Below, piece by piece: positions 15,797-25,006 of a DNA stretch of 33,486 nucleotides. The position numbers and the translations under genes are program-made. Below the pieces are notes generated by a model. The model saw nothing but the letters and a program-made list of their open reading frames with translations. It searched no databases and was not told the origin of the DNA. Positions within the stretch are counted from its first letter, which is position 1; each line of letters opens with the position of its first letter. The DNA is from Methylophilaceae bacterium (GTDB lineage: Bacteria; Pseudomonadota; Gammaproteobacteria; Burkholderiales; Methylophilaceae), in contig JAFMCB010000010.1 in the NCBI GenBank assembly GCA_017858095.1, positions 1-33,486 on the forward strand, read 5' to 3'.

Positions 15797-17030
15797 TTGG
15801 CACTATTTGCTTACCAAACCTTTTGATATTTTCTGGAAACTCTATATTCAAAATTTTTGCATTACTATGTTTTTTCATAAACAGGCTTATTACTTGAGAA
15901 TTTTCTTCCTCAAAAATAGAGCATGTTACATATAAAAGTTTTCCATTTTTTTTAAGTAAAGGCCATGCATGATCTAATAAAGTTAACTGCTCTTTTTGAA
16001 ACTTATAAAAATCATCACTTCTTCTTAACCATTTTATATCAATGTTTCTTCTTACAACTCCAGATCCTGAGCAAGGAACATCAAGAAGTATTCTGTCAAA
16101 TTGCTTTTGATCCCACCAATTATTTTTCATGGATAAAGCATCATTAATAACCTTAGCTTTCAAGCCTAATCTATCTAAATTCTCATTCACCTTAATTACC
16201 CTTAATGAATCAATCTCTAATGCTGTTAAATTAACATTAACCATTTCTAAAATATGCCCCGTCTTTCCTCCAGGCGCTGCGCATGCATCTAAAACATGGT
16301 GGCCATCTTTAAGATCTAATATATTCGCAACTAATTGTGCTCCAAGATCCTGAACCGTCACACAACCATCATTAAAACCAATAATATCATCAACTTTTTT
16401 TGGCGTTTTAATTAAAATGGCAACGTCTGATAATTCTTTAAAATCTATATTAGCTTCAATTAAGCTTTCTTTGTATTTTTCATAAGAAATCTTTTTCTTG
16501 TTTATTCTTAAAGTCATTGGTGGGTGTGAATTTTGAGAATATATTATTTCTTCCCAATGATTTGGATAAAAATCTTTAATTTTTTTAATCCACCATAATG
16601 GAAAATTATATTTTGATTCTAATTTTTCATTTGCTTTCTTTCTTAATTCTTCTTTATTTCTTAAAAAATTTCTCAACACAGCATTCACAAAACCGGAATG
16701 CCTTGCATCAACTTCTTTTGATAAGTTAACAACCTCATCTACTAGTGCATATATTTTTTTATTGCCATAAGTTAATTGATTCATAGCAACTATTATTAAG
16801 TATTTAATTAACTTATTTTGTATCTCTTTTTTAATCAAACTATCCAGAAAAAAAGATAGCGTTTTAAAGTATCTTAGCGTGTCAAAAGTTATCGCTTTTA
16901 TTTGACTTTTTTTATTTTCCGTAAGATTGGATTGGGGATCTTTAAAATTTTCAATAAATAATTTATCTAAATTCTTCCCATCCATTACGGATGAAGTAAT
17001 TCTGGCTGAAATTAATAGGACATTATTCAT
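15750..17030 (-). CDS. rsmB: 16S rRNA (cytosine-967-C5) methyltransferase
   Basis: The chosen start is the ATG at 17030, whose first bases overlap the fmt stop (ATGAATAA); it gives MNNVLLISARITSSVMDGK, like the RsmB N-terminus. An upstream in-frame ATG at 17069 would add 13 residues inside fmt. The protein is about 426 residues. An NusB-like RNA-binding domain (about 1-130) precedes a Rossmann methyltransferase domain with SAM motif LDACAAPGGKTGHILE, the general catalytic/release cysteine in VPCSGSG (Cys320) and the nucleophile in TCSIFEEEN (Cys370). It methylates C967 of 16S rRNA using SAM, which the metK gene in this window supplies. Confidence 0.95.
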   Translation of the reverse strand: MNNVLLISARITSSVMDGKNLDKLFIENFKDPQSNLTENKKSQIKAITFDTLRYFKTLSFFLDSLIKKEIQNKLIKYLIIVAMNQLTYGNKKIYALVDEVVNLSKEVDARHSGFVNAVLRNFLRNKEELRKKANEKLESKYNFPLWWIKKIKDFYPNHWEEIIYSQNSHPPMTLRINKKKISYEKYKESLIEANIDFKELSDVAILIKTPKKVDDIIGFNDGCVTVQDLGAQLVANILDLKDGHHVLDACAAPGGKTGHILEMVNVNLTALEIDSLRVIKVNENLDRLGLKAKVINDALSMKNNWWDQKQFDRILLDVPCSGSGVVRRNIDIKWLRRSDDFYKFQKEQLTLLDHAWPLLKKNGKLLYVTCSIFEEENSQVISLFMKKHSNAKILNIEFPENIKRFGKQIVPNENHDGFYYELLEKI

Positions 17031-17970
17031 TAAGGAGTAATTCTTGGTGGTCAATTTGATATCCATCAATAAATTCTATTGCCGACATCTTAGATTTACC
17101 TTCTATTTGTATTTCTTTAATTTCAATAGCGCCACCTTTTACTCCTAAAAAAAGACGTTTGGACTGCACAGAAAAGTACCCATATTTATGATTATGAAAG
17201 TCTTCTTTAGCTATTTCTGCTTGCCATATTTTGATTAGCTTGCCACGAAATAAATAATGCAAACCAGGGCTTGGATTAAAAGCATTTATTTTTTGTATCA
17301 ATTGTTTAGGATTATTAGCAAAGTTTAATTTTGCTTCTAGTTTATTTATTTTTTCAGCATAACTAACATCAGATTCATCTTGCTCTTCAAAGCTAAGGAC
17401 TTTTCCATCTTTTAAATCAGAAATAACATCCTTTATTAATTTTGCACCCAATATAGAAAGTTTTTCTGTAGCAACTCCCGTTGTTAAATTATCATTAACA
17501 ATAGAAGCCTTTTTAATCATAGGGCCAGCATCTAATTTCTGCACCACTTTCATTATTGTTACGCCCAGTTCCTCATCACCTGCTTCAATTGCTCTATGAA
17601 TCGGTGCGGCCCCACGCCATCTGGGTAAAAGAGAAGCATGTAAGTTTAATGTCCCGTAGTCGAATAAATCTAAAATTCTTTGTGGAATAATTAATCCATA
17701 AGCAGCAACTATAAAAATATCAGCTTTCATTCCCTTGATTTCATCATAAATTAAATCGTCTTTTAAGCTCTCTGGCTGCAGAACGGGGATGCTGAGCTCT
17801 AATGCTTTTTCTTTTACGGGGCTTTGTATTATTTTCATCCCTCGACCTGCTCTCTTGTCAGGCTGAGTAAGTACACAACTTATTAAAAAATTAGATTTTG
17901 CTAAAATTTCTAAAGGAGGGACTGCAAATTGAGGTGTTCCAGCATAGATGATATTTAATTTATTCTTCAT
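17023..17970 (-). CDS. fmt: Methionyl-tRNA formyltransferase
   Basis: A 315-residue enzyme of normal length that formylates initiator Met-tRNA using 10-formyl-THF. The N-terminal domain has the substrate loop TQPDKRAGRGM (about 37-47), the catalytic NLHASLLPRWRGAAPIHRAI block (Asn and His of the N-H-D triad) and LDAGPMI with the Asp. The C-terminal OB-like domain (about 205-315) binds tRNA. It is four bases downstream of def and overlaps rsmB by eight bases, the standard def-fmt-rsmB order. Confidence 0.97.
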   Translation of the reverse strand: MKNKLNIIYAGTPQFAVPPLEILAKSNFLISCVLTQPDKRAGRGMKIIQSPVKEKALELSIPVLQPESLKDDLIYDEIKGMKADIFIVAAYGLIIPQRILDLFDYGTLNLHASLLPRWRGAAPIHRAIEAGDEELGVTIMKVVQKLDAGPMIKKASIVNDNLTTGVATEKLSILGAKLIKDVISDLKDGKVLSFEEQDESDVSYAEKINKLEAKLNFANNPKQLIQKINAFNPSPGLHYLFRGKLIKIWQAEIAKEDFHNHKYGYFSVQSKRLFLGVKGGAIEIKEIQIEGKSKMSAIEFIDGYQIDHQELLLNE

Positions 17971-17973
17971 AAA

Positions 17974-18483
17974 TCACAGAATAAGTTTCTGTTTTTTTTG
18001 TTTAACTAATTTGCTTTTAATTCGATTTCGTTTTAGTGGAGATAAATATTCAACAAATACTTTACCTAAAAGATGATCCATTTCATGCTGAACGCAAACC
18101 GCAAGCAAACCCTCTGCTTCCATTTCATAGGGATTACCCTCAATGTCAAGGGCCCGAAATTTTATCCATTCTGATCTTTTTACTTTTTCATAAATACCGG
18201 GCACAGATAAACATCCTTCTTCACAAATTTGTTCCCCCCGCATTTCAATGATCTCTGGATTCACGAGCACATGTAAATTATTTTTTTTCTCTGAAATATC
18301 AATCACAATAATACGTTCATGAAAATCAACTTGTGTCGCTGCCAAACCAATACCTGGAGCCTGATACATCGTATCTGCCATGTCACGTATAAGTTTTTTA
18401 TGTTTATCTGAAACAACATGCACAACAGCGGCAACTTTATGGAGCCTGGGGTCTGGATAATTTAATATATTTAATACTGCCAT
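17974..18483 (-). CDS. def: Peptide deformylase
   Basis: A 169-residue metalloenzyme that removes the formyl group from nascent proteins. All three motifs are present: GIGLAATQ (44-51), EEGCLSVPG with the metal-binding Cys91, and QHEMDH with His133, Glu134 and His137. The final tail is lysine-rich. First gene of the minus-strand run def-fmt-rsmB-DUF4390-ntrY-ntrX. The 157-nt divergent spacer with smg probably carries its promoter, but I could not identify a convincing minus-strand -35/-10 pair. The competence gene dprA that often accompanies smg/def in betaproteobacteria is not here. Confidence 0.97.
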   Translation of the reverse strand: MAVLNILNYPDPRLHKVAAVVHVVSDKHKKLIRDMADTMYQAPGIGLAATQVDFHERIIVIDISEKKNNLHVLVNPEIIEMRGEQICEEGCLSVPGIYEKVKRSEWIKFRALDIEGNPYEMEAEGLLAVCVQHEMDHLLGKVFVEYLSPLKRNRIKSKLVKQKKQKLIL

Positions 18484-18538
18484 AATGATTGATTAATTAA
18501 TTATTAACTGCTAAATTATTCTTAAGTGGAATTATTTA

Positions 18539-18567
18539 TTACAGTCTATAAAAGATCTTATTATACT
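18539..18567 (+). promoter_or_regulatory. Candidate sigma-70 promoter for smg
   Basis: TTACAG (18539-18544) and TATACT (18562-18567) are separated by exactly 17 bases. The transcript would start near 18574, giving a leader of about 66 nt that ends with an AAAGG ribosome binding site seven bases before the smg ATG. Confidence 0.5.
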
Positions 18568-18640
18568 TATAGCAGGCCACTTTTCCCCTTTTTCTATCTT
18601 ACATTAAGAAAATTTCTGTTTTTTTTAGAAAGGTATCGTT

Positions 18641-19102
18641 ATGTTTGAATTACTTATCTATATGTTCGAGAACTATTTAAGCGCTCAGAGTAAGCTTGAT
18701 TTCAATAACATGAGCCTTGAATTAGAGGCAGCCGGGTTTGATAATGATGAGATAAAAATTGCCTTTGATTGGTTTACTCAGCTCAAAGTAATGTCTGACA
18801 AAGTGCCTTTAAAATTAAAAAATAGAACAAAGCCTAAGCTGAGAATCTACACTGCTAATGAAAATGAAAAAATTTCACCCGATGCTTTAGGCTTTCTAAT
18901 CTTTCTTGAACAAGCACAAGTTTTAAATGATTACGAACGTGAAATTATCATTGATAGATCGATGGCACTAAATCAAAATTTTATCAGCATTGATGAAATT
19001 CGTTGGATTGTTATGATGACACTTTGGAACAATGGCAAAGAAAATGATTATTTATTTGTTGAGGATGCGTTGTATCAAAAAGAACAATTCAGCCTACATT
19101 AA
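18641..19102 (+). CDS. smg: Smg family protein (DUF494)
   Basis: A 153-residue protein opening MFELLIYMFENYL, the hallmark of the Smg/DUF494 family, with a following segment LELEAAGFDNDEIKIAFDWFTQL and a C-terminal IDEIRWIVMMTLWNNGKENDYLFVEDAL that is also typical. Function is not established; the gene commonly sits beside def and dprA in beta- and gammaproteobacteria. The protein is mostly helical and has no membrane segment. An AAAGG site lies before the ATG. Its stop codon overlaps the stop of the convergent metF gene in a shared TTAA. Confidence 0.9.
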   Translation: MFELLIYMFENYLSAQSKLDFNNMSLELEAAGFDNDEIKIAFDWFTQLKVMSDKVPLKLKNRTKPKLRIYTANENEKISPDALGFLIFLEQAQVLNDYEREIIIDRSMALNQNFISIDEIRWIVMMTLWNNGKENDYLFVEDALYQKEQFSLH

Positions 19103-19932
19103 AGATGCAAATTCTTTATTATCCTGGAAACAGTTTTTGATTTATTCAGTGTGTAAAAATGTATGCTAGGAACTTCATATTGAATGAGGGTTTCACAAAG
19201 CTCAGAAATAACTTCGACGCCATAATCCCTCAAAGAATCCAAATCATCATTAAATCCTTCAAGCTTTAACCTAAGCCATCTTGGTATCTCCGCACCACAA
19301 TTCGAAGCAAATCGGGATAATTGCTTGATATTATAAATAGGCATAATGCCAGGTGTAATTGGAATAGTTATTTTTCTTTTGTCACACTCTTCCATAAATT
19401 TAAAATAGGCATCAACATTAAAAAAGAATTGCGTAATGGCGCCATCAGCACCTGCATCAATTTTTTTCTTGAAATTATCTAAATCTTGTTCGGCTGACAA
19501 CGATTCAGGATGAAACTCGGGGTATGCTGCAACTTCTATTTTAAAAAAGTTTCCCGTTTCTTGTCGAATAAACTCTACCAACTCATTTGCATGATTAAAA
19601 TCACCATCCCCAACAACTCCTGATGGATTATCTCCTCTTAATGCAACTAAATGATTAATGTTTTTTGCTTGATAATTCATAATCAAATCGTGCACTTCAT
19701 CTTTTGAAGACGAAATACATGAGATATGAGGCACGGCATTTGCATTCATTGCTTTAATTTGCATTACCGTCTCCAATGTTTTCTCTCTGGTAGAGCCGCC
19801 TGCACCAAAAGTAACAGAATAAAATTCTGGATTAAAAACATTTAAATTGGTTACAGTGTCTTTTAATTTTTGCACCCCCTCATCGGTACGTGGAGGAAAA
19901 AATTCGAAACTAATTGTGGGTGATTTCGCCAT
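19099..19932 (-). CDS. metF: 5,10-methylenetetrahydrofolate reductase
   Basis: A 277-residue flavoenzyme that reduces methylene-THF to methyl-THF, the methyl donor for methionine synthase. The N-terminus SFEFFPPRTDEG contains the catalytic glutamate, and SVTFGAGGSTREKTL, HISCISSS, LVALRGDNP and GADGAITQFFFNVD are standard MetF segments of the TIM barrel with FAD. It lies three bases after ahcY and so belongs to the same SAH-riboswitch-controlled transcript, which links homocysteine release to its remethylation. The stop overlaps that of convergent smg. Confidence 0.96.
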   Translation of the reverse strand: MAKSPTISFEFFPPRTDEGVQKLKDTVTNLNVFNPEFYSVTFGAGGSTREKTLETVMQIKAMNANAVPHISCISSSKDEVHDLIMNYQAKNINHLVALRGDNPSGVVGDGDFNHANELVEFIRQETGNFFKIEVAAYPEFHPESLSAEQDLDNFKKKIDAGADGAITQFFFNVDAYFKFMEECDKRKITIPITPGIMPIYNIKQLSRFASNCGAEIPRWLRLKLEGFNDDLDSLRDYGVEVISELCETLIQYEVPSIHFYTLNKSKTVSRIIKNLHL

Positions 19933-19935
19933 ATT

Positions 19936-21357
19936 CTAATATCGGTAACTATCCGGTTTAAATGGTCCTGTTTTATTCACACCAATATAGTCAGCTTGTT
20001 CTTGTGTCAGCTGCGTTAGCTGAGCATTAAGATTTTTTAATTGTAAGATAGCCACTTTCTCATCTAAATGTTTAGGTAACGTGTAGACTCCAAGTGGATA
20101 TTTTTCTGTATTTTTAAACAATTCAATTTGTGCAATAACCTGATTGGCAAACGATGAGCTCATCACATAACTTGGATGGCCGGTGGCACAACCAAGATTC
20201 ACTAATCTGCCCTTAGCCAATAATATAATTTTCTTCTTATCAGGGAAAATCACATGGTCTACTTGTGGCTTAATCTCTTCCCATTCGTATTTTTCCAATG
20301 ATTTCACATCAATTTCATTATCAAAATGACCGATATTACAAACAATTGCCTCGTTTTTCATCTTGCACATATGATCATGATTGATGACATTCAAATTTCC
20401 TGTAGCCGTCACAAAAATATCAGCGTGCTCAACTGCATAATCCATTGTAACAACACGATAACCTTCCATAGCTGCCTGCAGCGCGCAGATAGGATCAACC
20501 TCCGTTACCCAGACTTGTGCAGAAAGCGCTCTTAACGCCTGTGCTGAACCTTTACCCACATCGCCATAGCCTGCAACCACCGCCACCTTACCAGCGATCA
20601 TGACATCAGTCGCCCTTTTAATTGCATCCACTAATGATTCGCGGCAACCATATAAATTATCGAATTTTGATTTTGTCACTGAATCATTTACGTTAATGGC
20701 AGGAAAGACTAATTCACCGTCTCTAAACATTTGATATAAACGGTGTACACCCGTCGTGGTTTCTTCAGTTACACCTTTGATGTGCTTAATTTTTTCAGAA
20801 TACCAATTTGCATTAACAGCTAAACGATTTTTTATCGCTTTAAATAAAGCTGTCTCTTCCTCTGAGGCGGGTTTATCTAAAACTGTAATATCTTTCTCAG
20901 CTTTCACTCCAAGATGCAATAACAATGTTGCGTCGCCACCGTCATCTAAAATCATATTTGTGAAATGATTATTTTCCCATTCAAAAATACGGTGTGTAAA
21001 TTCCCAATATTCATCGAGATTCTCACCTTTAAAAGCAAAAACGGGGATTCCTTGTGCCGCAATTGCTGCTGCCGCATGATCTTGCGTGGAGTATATATTG
21101 CAAGAAGCCCAGCGAACCTCAGCCCCCAAATCGACCAATGTCTCAATTAATACCGCGGTTTGAATGGTCATATGTAACGAACCAGTAATTTTGGCACCCT
21201 TGAGTGGTTTCGTTTGAGCATATTCTTCACGAATTGCCATTAAACCCGGCATTTCATGTTCAGCGATTGCAATTTCTTTACGGCCATAATCTGCAAGATT
21301 AATATCCGCAACAACATAATTATCTTTTGTAAGAGTATTTTCGGTCACAGTATTCAT
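19936..21357 (-). CDS. ahcY: S-adenosylhomocysteine hydrolase
   Basis: A 473-residue NAD-dependent enzyme that splits SAH into adenosine and homocysteine, relieving product inhibition of methyltransferases. Visible features are the substrate region [30 protein letters not shown], the NAD-binding [16 protein letters not shown], the catalytic [13 protein letters not shown] and the C-terminal [12 protein letters not shown], whose Lys/Tyr reach the NAD site of the neighbouring subunit. It carries the roughly 40-residue insertion usual in proteobacterial AhcY. The upstream 5' UTR contains an SAH riboswitch with its own promoter. A TAGGA ribosome binding site precedes the ATG. Confidence 0.98.
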   Translation of the reverse strand: MNTVTENTLTKDNYVVADINLADYGRKEIAIAEHEMPGLMAIREEYAQTKPLKGAKITGSLHMTIQTAVLIETLVDLGAEVRWASCNIYSTQDHAAAAIAAQGIPVFAFKGENLDEYWEFTHRIFEWENNHFTNMILDDGGDATLLLHLGVKAEKDITVLDKPASEEETALFKAIKNRLAVNANWYSEKIKHIKGVTEETTTGVHRLYQMFRDGELVFPAINVNDSVTKSKFDNLYGCRESLVDAIKRATDVMIAGKVAVVAGYGDVGKGSAQALRALSAQVWVTEVDPICALQAAMEGYRVVTMDYAVEHADIFVTATGNLNVINHDHMCKMKNEAIVCNIGHFDNEIDVKSLEKYEWEEIKPQVDHVIFPDKKKIILLAKGRLVNLGCATGHPSYVMSSSFANQVIAQIELFKNTEKYPLGVYTLPKHLDEKVAILQLKNLNAQLTQLTQEQADYIGVNKTGPFKPDSYRY

Positions 21358-21374
21358 TTATTTTCCTAGTAAAT

Positions 21375-21418
21375 AGTGTGACTAGTTGGACATCCACTTT
21401 TAATTACAACTAGACACT
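21375..21418 (-). promoter_or_regulatory. Hairpin between SAH riboswitch and ahcY (possible expression platform)
   Basis: AGTGT (21414-21418 as transcribed) pairs with ACACT (21375-21379), and CTAGTTG with CAACTAG, leaving a two-base bulge and an 18-nt loop. No U-run follows, so it is not an intrinsic terminator. Its loop sequence (about 21395-21406) can alternatively pair with CACTTTTATTA at 21421-21431, which adjoins the 3' pseudoknot strand of the aptamer. This suggests two exclusive folds that control access to the ahcY ribosome binding site. The switch mechanism is inference. Confidence 0.5.
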
Positions 21419-21428
21419 GTTAATAAAA

Positions 21429-21485
21429 GTGAACGCAGTTTGACTTTACCGAGCCTAGGAAGGAATCTTGCAGCGTTCCTCGGTA
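21429..21485 (-). ncRNA. SAH riboswitch (ahcY 5' UTR)
   Basis: Read on the minus strand, the RNA begins ACCGAGGAACGCTGCAAG and ends with CTAGGCTCGGT then GCGTTCAC. P1 forms between ACCGAG (21479-21484) and CTCGGT (21448-21453). The pseudoknot forms between GAACGC (21473-21478) and GCGTTC (21431-21436). These, with the GCUGCAA core and the AGGCUCGG segment, match the known SAH (ahcY) riboswitch consensus of beta- and gammaproteobacteria. It is expected to raise ahcY-metF expression when SAH accumulates. Confidence 0.93.
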
Positions 21486-21490
21486 GACGA

Positions 21491-21519
21491 ATTTTATTTT
21501 AATTAGCTATAAAAATCAA
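21491..21519 (-). promoter_or_regulatory. Sigma-70 promoter of the SAH-riboswitch/ahcY-metF transcript
   Basis: On the minus strand TTGATT (21514-21519) and TAAAAT (21491-21496) are exactly 17 bases apart. The expected transcript start is near 21484, the first base of riboswitch helix P1, so the leader would consist of the aptamer from its first nucleotide. The promoter lies between the metK stop and the riboswitch, so ahcY-metF is transcribed separately from metK. Confidence 0.7.
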
Positions 21520-21531
21520 TAGATTATCAAA

Positions 21532-22686
21532 TTAAGTAATAATTAACTGAGATTTCTTATCCAGTCTTTCCCAAGAAAATTCTGGTTCATCTCGACCAAA
21601 GTGACCATAGGCTGCAGTTTTTTTATAGATTGGCCTCAGCAAATCTAACATTTCAACAATTCCTTTTGGTCGAAGGTCAAAATTATCCGTAACAAGTTTT
21701 GCAATTTTTTCTTCCGATAACTTGGCTGTACCAAAGGTATCTACCATGACAGAAGTTGGTTCTGCAACACCAATGGCATAGGAAATTTGTACAAGGCAAC
21801 GCTCCGCAAGTCCAGCAGCAACAATATTTTTGGCAACATACCTAGCCGCATATGCCGCAGATCGATCAACTTTGGAGGGGTCTTTGCCAGAAAATGCACC
21901 TCCACCATGAGGCGCTGCTCCGCCATAGGTATCAACAATAATCTTTCTTCCTGTTAAACCACAATCGCCCTGTGGGCCACCAATAACAAACCGTCCTGTT
22001 GGATTAATAAGAAATTTGATATCACCTTGAATTAAATTTTTCGGTAAGATGGGTTGGATAATCTCCTCAATAACAGCCTCACGTAATGTCTTTAAATCAA
22101 TATCAGGATGATGCTGTGTGGATAAAACAATGGTATCAATGCGTTTGGGCTTGTTATCTTCATATTCAAGGGTGACTTGAGATTTTGCGTCAGGTCTTAA
22201 CCAAGACAAACGTCCATCTTTCCTCAGCAAGGCTTGTCTCTCCACCAATCGGTGTGCGAGCCAAATCGGCAGCGGCATCAATTCAGGTGTGTCATTGCAA
22301 GCATAGCCAAACATTAATCCTTGGTCGCCGGCGCCCTGATTTTTAGGATCGTCCATGGCATGATCGACACCTTGAGCAATGTCGGGTGATTGATGACCGA
22401 ATTTTGTAAGGACGTCACAAGTCTGATAGTCAATGCCGACATCCGCATTATCATAACCAATGCCTTTTAATGTCTCACGAGCAATTGATTCATAATCGAC
22501 ATCAGCATTGCTAGTAATTTCACCAGCTAATACAACAAGATTTGTTGCCGTCATTGTCTCGGCAGCAACCCGTGCATTCTTATCTTGTTCTAGAATGGCA
22601 TCTAAAATAGCATCTGAAATTTGATCGGCAACCTTATCTGGGTGCCCCTCGGAAACGGACTCCGAAGTGAAAAGATAATTTTTCAT
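21532..22686 (-). CDS. metK: S-adenosylmethionine synthetase
   Basis: A 384-residue enzyme that makes SAM from methionine and ATP. Signature segments are present: [37 protein letters not shown] (ATP-binding GAGDQG loop as NQGAGDQG), [21 protein letters not shown] and the P-loop-like [19 protein letters not shown]. Length equals E. coli MetK. The base composition is noticeably less AT-rich than in the ntrY-ntrX region, as expected for a highly expressed gene. It is upstream of, but separated by 174 nt from, ahcY-metF. Confidence 0.98.
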   Translation of the reverse strand: MKNYLFTSESVSEGHPDKVADQISDAILDAILEQDKNARVAAETMTATNLVVLAGEITSNADVDYESIARETLKGIGYDNADVGIDYQTCDVLTKFGHQSPDIAQGVDHAMDDPKNQGAGDQGLMFGYACNDTPELMPLPIWLAHRLVERQALLRKDGRLSWLRPDAKSQVTLEYEDNKPKRIDTIVLSTQHHPDIDLKTLREAVIEEIIQPILPKNLIQGDIKFLINPTGRFVIGGPQGDCGLTGRKIIVDTYGGAAPHGGGAFSGKDPSKVDRSAAYAARYVAKNIVAAGLAERCLVQISYAIGVAEPTSVMVDTFGTAKLSEEKIAKLVTDNFDLRPKGIVEMLDLLRPIYKKTAAYGHFGRDEPEFSWERLDKKSQLIIT

Positions 22687-22747
22687 TATTTAATTTTTAT
22701 GTAATTTTGAATAAACGCTACAATAGCAAAAAACACAATAAAATAAT

Positions 22748-23581
22748 ATGGTAAAAATACCTTTTACGAAGATGCATGGCATTGGCAATGATTTCATTAT
22801 CATTAATCAAATTGATGTTGATTACCATCTCTCAAAAAAAATCATTCACCAGTTAGCTAATCGCCGCACTGGGATTGGCTTTGATCAAATGCTTATTATT
22901 GAAAAATCATCTTTAGAGCATGCTGATTTTAAGTACCGGATATTCAATGCAGATGGAAGTGAAGTCGCGCAATGCGGCAATGGAGCGCGTTGTTTTTTTA
23001 GATTCATTCACTATCACGGTTTATCAGCAAAAAAAAATATTGTCGTTGAAACAAAGGCGGGCATTCTTTCTTTGTTTGATAAAGATAATGGCATGATTGG
23101 GGTTGATATGGGTGAGCCTATTTTTAATCATGAAAAAATTCCATACCAGCAAAATTCTCAAAATGATTTAAATTTATTATTCAATAATCAAAAATATATC
23201 TTTGATGTAATTTCAATGGGCAATCCTCATGCCGTAATTAAAGTTGATGATTTTGCTAACATTAATATCACTGAGATTAGCAAAAATCTGCAAACCTCAA
23301 ATGCGTTTCCGGAGAGTGTAAATGTGGGTTTTTTAAAAATTAAAAACAAAAAAGAAATTAGATTAAAGGTTTATGAGCGGGGAAGTGGCTTAACGCTGGC
23401 CTGTGGTTCCGGTGCCTGTGCTGCGGCTGTGATAGCCATTCAAAATGATTGGGTCGATAACCCGGTCAAAGTTGTTATGGATGGTGGTGAGCTTGAAATC
23501 TTCTGGAAAAATAAACAATCTGTCGTCATGGTAGGGCCTGCGCAAATTGTTTATGAAGGACTCATTGAGCTTAATGACTAA
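22748..23581 (+). CDS. dapF: Diaminopimelate epimerase
   Basis: A 277-residue enzyme that interconverts LL- and meso-diaminopimelate for lysine and peptidoglycan synthesis. The two catalytic cysteines are in AQCGNGARC (Cys76) and LACGSGACAA (Cys219), and the N-terminus FTKMHGIGNDFI is diagnostic. Divergent from metK across 61 nt in which a short palindrome GCTACAATAGC may serve as a -10 region for one or both directions. The xerC start overlaps its last eight bases; the DUF484 gene that often separates dapF and xerC is absent. Confidence 0.97.
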   Translation: MVKIPFTKMHGIGNDFIIINQIDVDYHLSKKIIHQLANRRTGIGFDQMLIIEKSSLEHADFKYRIFNADGSEVAQCGNGARCFFRFIHYHGLSAKKNIVVETKAGILSLFDKDNGMIGVDMGEPIFNHEKIPYQQNSQNDLNLLFNNQKYIFDVISMGNPHAVIKVDDFANINITEISKNLQTSNAFPESVNVGFLKIKNKKEIRLKVYERGSGLTLACGSGACAAAVIAIQNDWVDNPVKVVMDGGELEIFWKNKQSVVMVGPAQIVYEGLIELND

Positions 23582-24461
23582 CCTTGAATACCTAAGTCAG
23601 TATCTTGAATATATCAAATTTGAGAAAAGATTAGCACAATTAACGGTCAATAATTATCAACGAGATATTAAAGAATTATTAAAAAAAATAAACAAAGACT
23701 TATCTTTATTTCAACATGAAGATATAAGGGGGGCCGTTGCGCAAATGCATGCACAAGGATTAAGCGGCACATCGATTTCGCGAAGGTTATCAGCGTGGCG
23801 TGGTTTTTTTGAATTCCTTAATAGTCGTTATGCATTTAAACAGAACCCCGTAATTAGTATCAAGGCACCTAAAGATAGTAAAAAATTACCCCAAACGCTT
23901 ACCGTTGATCAAACAATAAAATTGGTTGATATTAAAGACAAAACATTTTTGGGCAAGAGAGATCATGCCATTCTAGAGCTATTTTATTCTTCAGGTTTGC
24001 GCTTATCCGAGTTAACAAATTTAAAAATAGAAGACATTAGTTTTAGCGAGGCAAATGTCCGTGTTACCGGCAAAGGAAATAAGTCACGTATTGTGCCTAT
24101 TGGTAAAAATGCTTTGCATGCCATGCATGAGTGGTTAAAAATGCGGCAGACTATAGCCAAGCTTGACAGTAAAAATAATGGCATTTTTTTAAATAAACAA
24201 GGTAACCCCATTTCTGCAAGGGCTATCCAATACCGACTTAAATTTTGGGCTATCAAACAAGGAATCCCAGAGAACATCCATCCGCATTTACTCAGGCATA
24301 GTTTTGCAAGTCATGTTTTACAATCGTCGCAAGATTTACGCGCTGTGCAAGAATTACTAGGTCACTCAAATATTAGTACAACACAAATTTATACCCATCT
24401 TGATTTTCAGCATCTTGCAAAAATTTATGATAAATCACATCCGCGGGCGAAAAAAAAGTAA
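23574..24461 (+). CDS. xerC: Site-specific tyrosine recombinase XerC
   Basis: I use the ATG at 23574 (MTNLEYLSQYLEYIKFEKR), overlapping the dapF stop, giving 295 residues; the frame opens 27 bases earlier but those codons are inside dapF and not conserved in type. An N-terminal SAM-like core-binding domain (about 5-85) is followed by the catalytic domain with Arg143 (SGLRLSEL), Lys167, His238 and Arg241 (HPHLLRH), His264 (LGHSNISTT) and nucleophile Tyr273 (IYTH). With XerD it resolves chromosome dimers at dif. XerC rather than XerD is chosen from the dapF neighbour. Confidence 0.95.
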   Translation: MTNLEYLSQYLEYIKFEKRLAQLTVNNYQRDIKELLKKINKDLSLFQHEDIRGAVAQMHAQGLSGTSISRRLSAWRGFFEFLNSRYAFKQNPVISIKAPKDSKKLPQTLTVDQTIKLVDIKDKTFLGKRDHAILELFYSSGLRLSELTNLKIEDISFSEANVRVTGKGNKSRIVPIGKNALHAMHEWLKMRQTIAKLDSKNNGIFLNKQGNPISARAIQYRLKFWAIKQGIPENIHPHLLRHSFASHVLQSSQDLRAVQELLGHSNISTTQIYTHLDFQHLAKIYDKSHPRAKKK

Positions 24462-24479
24462 TTCTCAACATCGAGTATT

Positions 24480-24704
24480 GTGAGTAATGAAAATTTAAAT
24501 TATAGTGTTCACATGCAAGAAGAAATTAATTCCCTAGAAGAAAAACTAAATCTGTTAGCAGCGAAAATTGGTGATCTTAGAAATGAAAGTGGCTCATTAA
24601 AACCAAAGCTTCATCAAGCTGAAGAAGAAATAAAAATGCTAAAAGCAAAGATTAGTGAAGCTACCATAAAAATAGAAAATTTAATTGGGCAGATACCTGA
24701 CTAA
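24480..24704 (+). CDS. Small coiled-coil protein upstream of zapA (TIGR02449/ZapB-like)
   Basis: A 74-residue protein with a GTG start; a weak GAG lies about five bases before. An in-frame ATG at 24513 is an alternative but has no ribosome binding site. Nearly the whole chain from residue 12 to 72 shows a heptad pattern of Leu/Ile with charged residues (EEINSLEEKLNLLAAKIGDL, LHQAEEEIKMLKAKI), so it should form a parallel coiled coil. A small protein of this kind precedes zapA in many beta- and gammaproteobacteria; a role at the divisome is inferred from that position only. Confidence 0.75.
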   Translation: MSNENLNYSVHMQEEINSLEEKLNLLAAKIGDLRNESGSLKPKLHQAEEEIKMLKAKISEATIKIENLIGQIPD

Positions 24705-24706
24705 AA

Positions 24707-24997
24707 ATGACAAAACAAGTAGATGTCAAAATATTAGGAAGAGATTTTCAAATTGCTTGTCCTGACAACGAGGAAGAAAGCCTCGTCAAATCAATTGAGT
24801 ACCTCAACCACAAAATTGAGGAAATACAAAAGCAAGGCAATATTGTTGGGGTGGATAAAACCATTATTATGGCAGCACTTAATATTACCCATGAATTTTT
24901 AAATCAAAATTCAAGTTCTGACGCGCATCTGCTCTCCTACAAAAATAAAATTACTGATTTCAACAAGGTGCTTGATCAAATTCTTGAATCAGTCTAA
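24707..24997 (+). CDS. zapA: Cell division protein ZapA
   Basis: A 96-residue protein that bundles FtsZ filaments at the division site. The globular head VDVKILGRDFQIACPDNEEESL is the ZapA signature, followed by a helical region with VDKTIIMAALNITHEFL and a C-terminal coiled coil. It lies two bases after the small coiled-coil gene. Its 3' end overlaps the predicted promoter of the 6S RNA gene, and the zapA-6S RNA pairing is a widely conserved arrangement. Confidence 0.93.
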   Translation: MTKQVDVKILGRDFQIACPDNEEESLVKSIEYLNHKIEEIQKQGNIVGVDKTIIMAALNITHEFLNQNSSSDAHLLSYKNKITDFNKVLDQILESV

Positions 24998-25000
24998 ATT
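24972..25000 (+). promoter_or_regulatory. Promoter of 6S RNA, inside the end of zapA
   Basis: TTGATC (24972-24977) and TAAATT (24995-25000) are exactly 17 bases apart; the -10 box includes the zapA stop codon. The predicted start near 25007 is two bases before the closing stem of 6S RNA begins. Confidence 0.6.
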
Positions 25001-25006
25001 AGACTT

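Noticed and set aside
15799-15810. Sigma-54-like sequence TTGGCAC...TTGC on the plus strand
   Set aside because: Only eight bases separate GG and GC instead of ten, and the site is inside rsmB pointing away from any gene start.
18598-18628. AGAAAATTTCT followed by eight T residues as a terminator
   Set aside because: The palindrome leaves no loop and it lies in the smg leader just before its ribosome binding site; more likely an AT-rich leader.
24991-25005. Palindrome AGTCTAA-A-TTAGACT at the zapA end
   Set aside because: A one-base loop cannot form a hairpin, there is no U-run, and the bases are better explained as the zapA stop and the -10 region of 6S RNA.
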